Under the pieces are notes generated by a model. That model worked only from the letters and a program-made list of their open reading frames with translations, did not search any database and was not told the origin of the DNA. The position numbers were made by a program, and so were the translations under genes. A stretch of DNA of 11,125 nt, from assembly GCA_002341345.1 (NCBI GenBank), contig DDNW01000194.1, forward strand, positions 22,129 to 33,253, given 5' to 3'. This document shows, piece by piece, positions 1 to 5,759 of this stretch. Position 1 is the stretch's first letter; each line of letters begins with the position of its first letter. Source of the DNA: Erythrobacter sp. UBA2510 (GTDB taxonomy: Bacteria; Pseudomonadota; Alphaproteobacteria; Sphingomonadales; Sphingomonadaceae).

Positions 1-302
1 TCGCCGTCCATCTGCAAGACGCTTTCCAGACCACCGAAGACGTCGAAAACCTCGAAGCCTTCGATCGGGGGCGCCTTCATCACGAAGCGTTCCGGATCGG
101 TGAGTACCTCCTGCACATGCCGGTAGCGCGTGCACAGGATCGCTGGCAGGCCCATGCGGCGCACATAGAACGGATCGCGTCTGGTCCAGTCATCGACGTA
201 GTCACGCAAGGCGGTCTGGCGAAAGGTCTCGTCGCTCAGATCATATTCGAAATAGGCATCTTCAGGAATTGCTTCCTCTATGCGCGCAAGGCCTTCCAAC
301 AT
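1..302 (-). CDS. Cytochrome P450 (P450-C), N-terminal part, cut by window edge
   Basis: Reading the minus strand from an ATG at 302-300 gives 100 codons with no stop to the edge of the window. The product begins MLEGLARIEEAIPEDAYFEY and ends in FDVFGGLESVLQMDG, which lines up without gaps, apart from one residue near the start, with the N-termini of P450-A and P450-B found further right. Shared blocks include FRQ near residue 26, FYVRR, LCTR, FVMKAP and GGLESVLQMDG. It is closer to P450-A (which also has FVMKAP) than to P450-B (FAMHRP). A GAGG-containing ribosome site lies about 5 bp upstream of the ATG. The I helix, ExxR and haem loop lie outside the window, so catalytic features cannot be judged. 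It is divergent from the SnoaL-like gene at 412. The truncation is only the window boundary; nothing suggests a pseudogene. The P450 assignment rests on homology to its two complete neighbours. Confidence 0.9.
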   Translation of the reverse strand, partial: MLEGLARIEEAIPEDAYFEYDLSDETFRQTALRDYVDDWTRRDPFYVRRMGLPAILCTRYRHVQEVLTDPERFVMKAPPIEGFEVFDVFGGLESVLQMDG

Positions 303-336
303 CGTCCCCTCTTTCCGGTTTGCGGACCGCTTTTTT

Positions 337-349
337 ATCGAATATCGAT
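337..349. promoter_or_regulatory. Palindromic candidate operator, ATCGAATATCGAT
   Basis: The core is TCGA-ATA-TCGA (338-348), flanked by A and T to give a 13-bp near-perfect inverted repeat. It sits in the 109-bp divergent region between P450-C (minus) and the SnoaL-like gene (plus). The same pattern recurs at 882-894, 7939-7951 and 7982-7994, each time upstream of a P450 gene, which argues for a transcription-factor site. A second short perfect palindrome, TGTCTAGACA, lies at 352-361. No convincing sigma-70 promoter was found here on either strand. Confidence 0.5.
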
Positions 350-411
350 TTTGTCTAGACATGCCAAACCCTTTTTTCCTAAATGAGCCGACAAACGGAG
401 AGGCATATCAA

Positions 412-801
412 ATGGAAGACCGCGGCGGCGTAGCCCTGGCGCACGCATTATTCGATTCCCTTGGACGCGGAGACCGGCAGGGCGTCCTCGACGCTGTCGC
501 AGAAGATGCTGTTGTCTGGCACAATTACGACGACCGGGAGAAGCGCTTCGCCGATCGGGTCGACAATCTGATCCGGGCCTCCGAAATCACCGACGGGTTT
601 CACTATGCGGAACGACGCTATCAGCCGTTGGCAGACGGGGCCTTATTGCAGCACCGACTTCGCGGATCCGTGCCTGGTGGCGAATCCTTCGACGCTCCGA
701 TCATCGTGCGGGCCTACGTCGATGAGGGGCGGCTCGCGCGCTTCGAGGAATATTTCGATCAGCAGACGCTCGCGCCACTCTACAACGCCATGCGCAAATG
801 A
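412..801 (+). CDS. SnoaL/NTF2-like family protein
   Basis: The product is 129 residues, the normal size of a single-domain SnoaL-like protein of the NTF2 superfamily, an alpha+beta cone with a hydrophobic pocket. An N-terminal helix (FDSLGRGDRQGVLDAVAEDA) leads into VVWHNYDD, a signature commonly seen in the ketosteroid-isomerase-like group, followed by antiparallel strands ending in a YVDEGRLARFEEYFD segment typical of the fold. I chose ATG 412 because GGAGAGG (397-403) lies 8 bp upstream; in-frame starts at 280 and 361 would run into the promoter region and lack a good ribosome site. It is divergent from P450-C and 113 bp upstream of P450-A, which has its own candidate promoter. Members are isomerases, dehydratases, hydrolases or non-enzymatic binding proteins, so the reaction is not assigned. 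A role on the hydroxylated substrate of the neighbouring P450s is inference. Confidence 0.85.
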   Translation: MEDRGGVALAHALFDSLGRGDRQGVLDAVAEDAVVWHNYDDREKRFADRVDNLIRASEITDGFHYAERRYQPLADGALLQHRLRGSVPGGESFDAPIIVRAYVDEGRLARFEEYFDQQTLAPLYNAMRK

Positions 802-833
802 TAGCATAGTGTTGGACGGCCTAGATTGCATCC

Positions 834-863
834 TTGACACCTAATTGTATACAACCCTATTGA
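834..863 (+). promoter_or_regulatory. Candidate sigma-70 promoter of P450-A operon
   Basis: A consensus -35 hexamer TTGACA is at 834-839. The -10 is weak: CCTATT (856-861, 16-bp spacer) or TATTGA (858-863, 18-bp spacer). It lies in the 113-bp gap between the SnoaL-like stop (801) and the P450-A start (915), with the start site expected near 868-872. The operator-like sequences at 845-854 and 866-894 overlap or directly follow it. Confidence 0.5.
845..854. promoter_or_regulatory. Perfect palindrome TTGTATACAA in promoter spacer
   Basis: A perfect 10-bp inverted repeat placed inside the spacer between the candidate -35 (834-839) and -10 of the P450-A promoter. GTATAC-centred palindromes of this form are known operators for several GntR-family repressors, so a ligand-released repressor is a reasonable guess. 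A related sequence, TTGTATAA, lies in the P450-B upstream region (7974-7981). No regulator gene is in the window. Confidence 0.4.
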
Positions 864-865
864 AA

Positions 866-894
866 ATCGATATATCACAAAATCGATAGTCGAT
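866..894. promoter_or_regulatory. Tandem ATCGA-N3-TCGAT candidate operators upstream of P450-A
   Basis: The right-hand copy (882-894) is ATCGATAGTCGAT, with core TCGA-TAG-TCGA. The left-hand copy (866-878) is degenerate, ATCGATATATCAC. The two are 16 bp apart centre to centre. They fall around the expected transcription start and just ahead of the ribosome site, where a bound protein would block transcription. The pattern matches the sites at 337-349, 7939-7951 and 7982-7994. Confidence 0.5.
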
Positions 895-914
895 AAATAG
901 AGGTGGGTGAGGTA

Positions 915-2153
915 ATGTCGGGTCTGGTAGGAATCGAGCGCAAGCTTTCAGGCGCCGCCTTTTTCCAGACAGATCTTGCGGAGGAGTCATTTCGCCAGGG
1001 CGCAGTCGATCGCTACGCTATCGAATGGTCGACCCGAAGGCCGTTCTACGCGAGGCGTCACGGCATTCCGGTACTCGTCTGCACCCGATCGAAAGATGTG
1101 CATGAGGTGATGCTGAACCCGGAAGGCTTCGTCATGAAGGCTCCCGAGCTGCCTGGCTACGAGAAGTTCGACATTTTCGGCGGCCTGGAAAGCGTCTTGC
1201 AGATGGACGGCGATCGGCACGCACGTGTCAGGCGCTTGATGAACCCGGCATTCTCCCCCGCAGCGCTGCCAAAAATTCGCCCGGCGATCGAAAGAATTGT
1301 CGCCGAACGGCTCGACGCAATTTCCGAAATGGGGCCGTCATTCGACGCGATGCGCGACCTTTGCGATCATCTCATTGTCGGTTCGCTGCTTGACGCCACG
1401 TTTGACCTTAACCCGGAGCAGCGCGGCGCCTTCGAGCGAGTGCATCGAGCGATCTTCGCAATGAACTTCGAGCCGGGCAAGGCGCAGCCCGAAACCTACA
1501 CCAAGGCAATCGCTGACGTTCGGTTGGTCATTGCCGATATCGTAGCGGACCGGCGAGTAAATCCTCGTGACGACTTTATTGGCAAGCTCGTAAGCGCGCG
1601 CGACGAAGGCAGCAAACTCGACGATGCAGAGCTTTTCGGGCAGATCAACACGATCTGCGGGGCAGCTCTCGGCTCGACAGCAACGAGTCTTGCGGCATCG
1701 CTCTACCTGCTGGCACGAAATCCCGAAGCGCTGGATGCAGTTCGCAGCGATCCCGAACTGATTGATGGGGCACTCGAAGAGTGTCTGCGCATGCATTGCC
1801 CCGGTTTCTTCTTTTTTCCGCGCTTTGCTGCTGCGGACGGGGAGGTCGCAGGCGTACACTATTTCAAGGACATGGTTGTGCTTGCGTCGCCGCAAAGCGC
1901 GAATTTCGACCCGACAGAATACGCGCAGCCTGAGTGTTTCGACATTCGGCGCAAAGCGAGGTCGCATACGTTCGGAGTAGGCGCGCATCATTGCATCGGC
2001 GTACTTCTGGCAAAGCTGACGATGCGCATCGCGTTGCGCGCCATTATCGAGAGATTTCCTCGCATCCGGCTCGCCGATCCGGATTTCAGACCGGTCTATT
2101 CCGGCAATGTTGGCACGCTGACCATAACGTCCATGCCGATGCTGACTCACTAA
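915..2153 (+). CDS. Cytochrome P450 (P450-A)
   Basis: This is a soluble bacterial P450 of 412 residues with no membrane anchor. The haem loop FGVGAHHCIG is at residues 353-362 with Cys360 as the axial thiolate. The K-helix ExxR is E289-C-L-R292. The C-helix region has RHARVRRLMNPAFSP. Start: ATG 915 matches the N-termini of P450-C and P450-B; a GTG at 903 would add four residues, and AGAGG at 899-903 serves better as ribosome site. Odd points: the I helix reads AALGST (250-255), so Gly253 and Ser254 stand where Asp/Glu and Thr normally sit, and the meander reads PECF with Cys341 where Arg is usual. It should act as a monooxygenase on a hydrophobic substrate, using an electron-transfer pair encoded elsewhere. 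It is first in an apparent operon with TonB receptor A, a SnoaL-like protein and SDR-A. CYP family number and substrate are not assigned. Confidence 0.95.
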   Translation: MSGLVGIERKLSGAAFFQTDLAEESFRQGAVDRYAIEWSTRRPFYARRHGIPVLVCTRSKDVHEVMLNPEGFVMKAPELPGYEKFDIFGGLESVLQMDGDRHARVRRLMNPAFSPAALPKIRPAIERIVAERLDAISEMGPSFDAMRDLCDHLIVGSLLDATFDLNPEQRGAFERVHRAIFAMNFEPGKAQPETYTKAIADVRLVIADIVADRRVNPRDDFIGKLVSARDEGSKLDDAELFGQINTICGAALGSTATSLAASLYLLARNPEALDAVRSDPELIDGALEECLRMHCPGFFFFPRFAAADGEVAGVHYFKDMVVLASPQSANFDPTEYAQPECFDIRRKARSHTFGVGAHHCIGVLLAKLTMRIALRAIIERFPRIRLADPDFRPVYSGNVGTLTITSMPMLTH

Positions 2154-2207
2154 AACAAATTACAAAAGCAATGGCCGCATAAGCCAAACGATCAGGGAAG
2201 GAAGAGC

Positions 2208-4526
2208 ATGAAAATCAACCCGGGGTGCAAGTCGAACCGTCGTCACTTTGGCGCGGCCTTGATGATAACAACTTGTGGCTTATCCCATGCGGCGGTGGCG
2301 CAGGAGGCGGTGGTCGGAAGTCCGGGTAGCGCTCAGCAACAGTCGCAAAGCGGTGGGCTCGATGAAATTGTCGTTACGGCTCGACGGGTAGAGGAATCGG
2401 CACAGCGGACGCCGATCGCAATCACCGCGCTCTCCGGCGACGATCTCGCGCAGCGGCAGATCAGCGATTTGAGCGGTGTGCAATATTCAGCTCCGAACGT
2501 GAACATCGCCACTTATCCGGGCGATGCATCATCGATCACCATCCAGATGCGCGGTCAGGTGCAGACCGATCTGGTTGCAACCAATGATCCCGCGATTGGC
2601 GTGTATCTCGATGGCGTCTATCTGGGGCGCGGCAACGGCAGTTCGCTCACCACGCTGGACCTTGCTCGCATTGAGGTCCTGCGCGGACCGCAGGGCACGC
2701 TCTTTGGTCGCAACACTACGGGCGGCGCACTCAATATTGTCTCGCAGGACCCCGTCGACCGCTTTGAAGGCTGGGTATCCGGACGCGTCGCCAGCTTTGG
2801 CGAGTTCGAAGCGAGCGGCGCTCTCAACGTCCCAGCAGCCGAGAATCTGGCCATTCGCGGCGCATTCTTGCATTCTCAGAATAACGGCTATTTCCGCAGC
2901 GACTATTCCGGTGAAAGACTACTCGACAGCAACACCGACGTTGCGCGCATCAAGCTGAGTTGGCAACCCACCGATACGTTGAGTTTTCTCCTGTCGGGCG
3001 ACTACAGCGAAATCACCGGCAACGGTGCCGCCTTCAAGCTCATCTCGGTTACACCGGGTGCATTTCTGACGTTTCTTCCAGGCGCGCAGCCTGATGTCGA
3101 CGGCGGTCGTACGCTCGATTCTTACATTGGTGGCGATTCTTACCGCAACGATACGGCATTGGATAACGAGTATCGTGCAGAGCTTTGGGGAACGTCGCTG
3201 ACGGCGACACTTGATCTGGGTGGTGCCGAGGTCAAATCGATCACCGCTTATCGAGAACTCAAGCGCGAAGCCGCATTCGATTACGACGGCACGCCTTACA
3301 TCGTGGCCGAGGCTGCGAGCGTGGACCTTTCGCAGCAGCAGTTTTCGCAAGAGCTGCAACTGTCGGGAGAGGGATTTGACGACCGGCTCGCCTATACTGC
3401 GGGCCTGTTCTATTTTACCGAGAAGGCGCGCGATATTACGCGCAACGATTACCTGATCGGACTTGCTCCACCGCCCTTTACTCGTGCGATCACAGATGGT
3501 GCGGTAAAGAACGAATCCTACGCTGCCTATGCGCAGGCGACGTATGCCCTGTTCGAGAACACGCGGATAACCGCCGGGCTTCGATACACCAAGGACAAGC
3601 GGGAGCTGATCAATCGCAACCGCGGGTTCCTGTCTGACACGTTCGGCGGGCCTGTAACGTCGGAGAGCTGCAGCCTTGCCGTAGTCGTACGTGACGATCC
3701 GGCCGTGTGCCGCGCCACCTTGAATGCAAGCTTCGGCTATTGGTCGTATGCGCTTGGTATTGACCAACAATTGTCAGACACAACCATGGTATATGCGCGG
3801 ACAGGCCGGTCCTATAAGGCGGGCGGGTTCAATATCCGCTCGACCCGTGTGCCCGACTCCTTTGCACCTTTTCAGCCCGAACAGCTCACCGACTACGAAA
3901 TTGGCCTGAAAACCGAGCTCTTCGACCGCCGTCTTCGCAACAATATCGCCGTGTTCTACTCTGACTACCGCGACATGCAGCGCACCCTGCAGGTGGCGAC
4001 CCCGGCCGGCCCAAATCCGTCGGCCAATTTCACAACCAATGCCGAAAAGGCCCACATATTCGGCATCGAGAACGAAACCACTGTGCGGATCGGCGGCTTC
4101 GAAGCGACGGTGACTGCAGGCTATCTCGAGCCCGTCTACGACGAATACCGGGACCAGGCTCCGCCATTTGCCGATCGCAGTGAAGAGCCCTTCATTGAGG
4201 TCTCGAAGTTCAATGCCAGCATCGCGGCCAGCTATGAGCTGATCGCCGACTTCGGACTGATCCGTTTCGCGGGCGATTATTCCTATCGCTCCAAGTTCTA
4301 TTTCGCACCACAGGATACGGTATTCCAGAAGGGGTACGGCCTCGCCAATGCCATGATCACCGTGGAACCGGACGCGGTGCCCGGTTTGGAAGTCAGCGCC
4401 TACGTTCGCAATCTGACAGACCAATATTACAACGTTTACATGCTCCAGCTCCCAGCGCTCGGTTTTGCTTCGGTGACCCCGGGCAGGCCGCGCTCGGTGG
4501 GGATGAGTGCAAAGTATCGTTTCTGA
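2208..4526 (+). CDS. TonB-dependent outer-membrane receptor A
   Basis: This is a complete TonB-dependent receptor of 772 residues. A signal peptide spans about residues 1-31 (basic KSNRRHF, then a hydrophobic stretch, predicted cut after AVA). The TonB box DEIVVTA is at 52-58, followed by the plug domain with the conserved LRGPQGTLFGRNTTGGAL starting at Leu158. A 22-strand-type barrel fills the rest and the protein ends in a terminal Phe (KYRF), as expected for outer-membrane barrel assembly. Cys488 and Cys501 lie in one variable segment and could form a loop disulfide after export. A purine-rich GGGAAGGAAGAG ends 1 bp before ATG 2208. It sits 54 bp after P450-A and 2 bp before the second SnoaL-like gene. 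Such receptors import large or poorly soluble molecules using TonB energy. The ligand here is probably the pathway substrate rather than a siderophore, judged only from its neighbours. Confidence 0.95.
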   Translation: MKINPGCKSNRRHFGAALMITTCGLSHAAVAQEAVVGSPGSAQQQSQSGGLDEIVVTARRVEESAQRTPIAITALSGDDLAQRQISDLSGVQYSAPNVNIATYPGDASSITIQMRGQVQTDLVATNDPAIGVYLDGVYLGRGNGSSLTTLDLARIEVLRGPQGTLFGRNTTGGALNIVSQDPVDRFEGWVSGRVASFGEFEASGALNVPAAENLAIRGAFLHSQNNGYFRSDYSGERLLDSNTDVARIKLSWQPTDTLSFLLSGDYSEITGNGAAFKLISVTPGAFLTFLPGAQPDVDGGRTLDSYIGGDSYRNDTALDNEYRAELWGTSLTATLDLGGAEVKSITAYRELKREAAFDYDGTPYIVAEAASVDLSQQQFSQELQLSGEGFDDRLAYTAGLFYFTEKARDITRNDYLIGLAPPPFTRAITDGAVKNESYAAYAQATYALFENTRITAGLRYTKDKRELINRNRGFLSDTFGGPVTSESCSLAVVVRDDPAVCRATLNASFGYWSYALGIDQQLSDTTMVYARTGRSYKAGGFNIRSTRVPDSFAPFQPEQLTDYEIGLKTELFDRRLRNNIAVFYSDYRDMQRTLQVATPAGPNPSANFTTNAEKAHIFGIENETTVRIGGFEATVTAGYLEPVYDEYRDQAPPFADRSEEPFIEVSKFNASIAASYELIADFGLIRFAGDYSYRSKFYFAPQDTVFQKGYGLANAMITVEPDAVPGLEVSAYVRNLTDQYYNVYMLQLPALGFASVTPGRPRSVGMSAKYRF

Positions 4527-4528
4527 TC

Positions 4529-4909
4529 ATGGATGGTGAAAGCGACGGTGAGGCAATCCGAAATCTGATTGCCGACTATTGTATCGAGGCCGACGCGGGC
4601 AATGCCGACAGCTGGTCGGCCCTGTTTGCGCCTGGCGCGCCACTGCGAATTGGCAAGTCCGAGCAGGCGGCAGGCCCGGAGGCGCTCAAAACCTGGTTCA
4701 CAGACCGCGACATGCCCGCAGTGACGCATGTCGCGGGCAATGTCCGGGTCGGTATATCCGGCAATTCGGCAGTGGGTCGCGCTGACTTCATCGCTGTAAA
4801 TGAACGCATGGCGATCGGCGCGAAGGGTTCCTACCACGCAACCTTCACCAAGACAGATGGCAGATGGAAGATCGCGTCTTGGCACATCGAGGTGGCAAAG
4901 CCTCGATGA
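4529..4909 (+). CDS. SnoaL-like (SnoaL_4-type) protein
   Basis: This 126-residue protein has the order expected of the SnoaL_4 type of NTF2-like domain. An N-terminal helix (IRNLIADYCIEADAGNADSW) is followed by ALFAPGA, and a C-terminal strand pair carries the typical KTDGRWKIASWHIE ending. It starts 2 bp after the stop of TonB receptor A and has no separate strong ribosome site, so translation is probably coupled to the receptor gene. SDR-A follows after 22 bp. It is not a close copy of the SnoaL-like protein at 412-801: the WHNYD signature is missing and the C-terminus differs. Relatives include aromatic-ring-hydroxylase small subunits, scytalone-dehydratase-like enzymes and steroid isomerases. 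The reaction is therefore not assigned, and a role in a later step of the same pathway is inferred from the operon. Confidence 0.85.
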   Translation: MDGESDGEAIRNLIADYCIEADAGNADSWSALFAPGAPLRIGKSEQAAGPEALKTWFTDRDMPAVTHVAGNVRVGISGNSAVGRADFIAVNERMAIGAKGSYHATFTKTDGRWKIASWHIEVAKPR

Positions 4910-4931
4910 CAAGACCCGATGGGAGAATGAG

Positions 4932-5708
4932 ATGACGAAGGAATTCGACGGCAAGGTCGCGCTTGTCACTGCCGCTGGCGCTGGGATCGGGGCCGCGACA
5001 GCGCGTGCCTTCGCCCAGCGGGGGGCTCGGGTTATGCTGGCCGACATAGACGAGGAAAGCGGATCGGGCATGGCGGCGACGCTGCGCGAAGAAGGCGCAG
5101 AGGCTCAGTTTGTTCGCTGCGACGCGATGCAGGAGGCCGACATTGCCCATGCCGTTAATCAGACGGTTTCCCAGCTCGGTCGCCTCGATCTGGCGGCCAA
5201 TGTCGTCGGGGATTCGATCGGGGACGCAAACGGACCCGACATGCATCTCAAGAGCGTTGAAGGTTGGGATGCGACCTTCGGCATCTGCATTCGCAGCACA
5301 TTTCTGTGCCTGAAGCACGAAATCGCCCATATGATAGAGCATGGCGGCGGTGCGATCGTGAATGTCAGCTCGCTGGCTGGCCTCGTTTACGTGCCGGAAT
5401 CCGGCGCAGCCTATTCGTCTGCAAAGGCGGGGCTGATCCAGCTTACCAAATTTGCGGCAGTCACCTATGCCGAGCGCGGCGTGCGCGTGAATTGCATCGC
5501 GCCGGGCGTCACACCCACGCGCGCTTACTACAAGCGTGGTCCCGAAGCGGCGCAGGCACAGATCAGCCGCATGGTGGACCGCCAGGCCATCAAGCGTGCG
5601 ATCGGCGTCGAGGAGCAGGCGGCGGCGATTGCATGGCTGTGCTCTGATGAGAGCGCGATGGTTACGGGCCACCTGATGCCGGTCGATGGGGGCTGGGCCG
5701 CTCATTAA
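4932..5708 (+). CDS. SDR family oxidoreductase (SDR-A)
   Basis: This is a classical short-chain dehydrogenase of 258 residues. The cofactor motif TAAGAGIG spans 13-20, with Asp38 at the end of strand beta-2 pointing to NAD(H) rather than NADP(H). Catalytic Ser147 lies in VNVSS and Tyr161-x3-Lys165 in YSSAK. Two family hallmarks are altered: the NNAG block reads ANVVG (89-93), and the tetrad asparagine is replaced by Cys119 (GICIRS), where SDR-B has Asn115 (AVNVRG). Start: ATG 4932 is preceded by GGGAG (4921-4925) at 6 bp; the ATG at 4927 is out of frame. It is last in the operon P450-A, receptor A, SnoaL-like, SDR-A, and converges with the MFS gene. The likely role is oxidation of a secondary alcohol made by the P450. 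The Asn loss leaves open lower activity, altered proton relay or a non-redox role. Confidence 0.93.
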   Translation: MTKEFDGKVALVTAAGAGIGAATARAFAQRGARVMLADIDEESGSGMAATLREEGAEAQFVRCDAMQEADIAHAVNQTVSQLGRLDLAANVVGDSIGDANGPDMHLKSVEGWDATFGICIRSTFLCLKHEIAHMIEHGGGAIVNVSSLAGLVYVPESGAAYSSAKAGLIQLTKFAAVTYAERGVRVNCIAPGVTPTRAYYKRGPEAAQAQISRMVDRQAIKRAIGVEEQAAAIAWLCSDESAMVTGHLMPVDGGWAAH

Positions 5709-5719
5709 TTCGGGATGGT

Positions 5720-5733
5720 GCGATGACTATCGC
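5720..5733. terminator. Weak hairpin between convergent operons
   Basis: In the 51-bp gap between the SDR-A stop and the MFS stop, GCGAT (5720-5724) and ATCGC (5729-5733) can pair around a GACT loop. The stem has only 5 bp and no T-tract follows on either strand, so it is not a standard intrinsic terminator. It is the only hairpin I see in the gap where both operons must end. Confidence 0.2.
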
Positions 5734-5759
5734 GGAAGCTGCCTGACTTCTGGTGAGTG

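Noticed and set aside
322..336. GCGGACCGC followed by TTTTTT, like a small terminator
   Set aside because: The repeat arms leave a 1-base loop, so only a 3-bp stem can form; it lies between divergent genes where no plus-strand transcript would be ending.
280..411. Upstream extension of the SnoaL-like gene to 280 or 361
   Set aside because: The added residues do not fit the family N-terminus, would overlap P450-C and the operator-like site, and the good ribosome site belongs to ATG 412.
2919..3770. 283-codon minus-strand frame inside receptor A
   Set aside because: Antisense shadow of a well-supported receptor gene, with no ribosome site or recognisable domain.
4845..5705. 286-codon minus-strand frame opposite SDR-A
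   Set aside because: The complementary strand encodes a canonical SDR; the antisense product has no domain signature.
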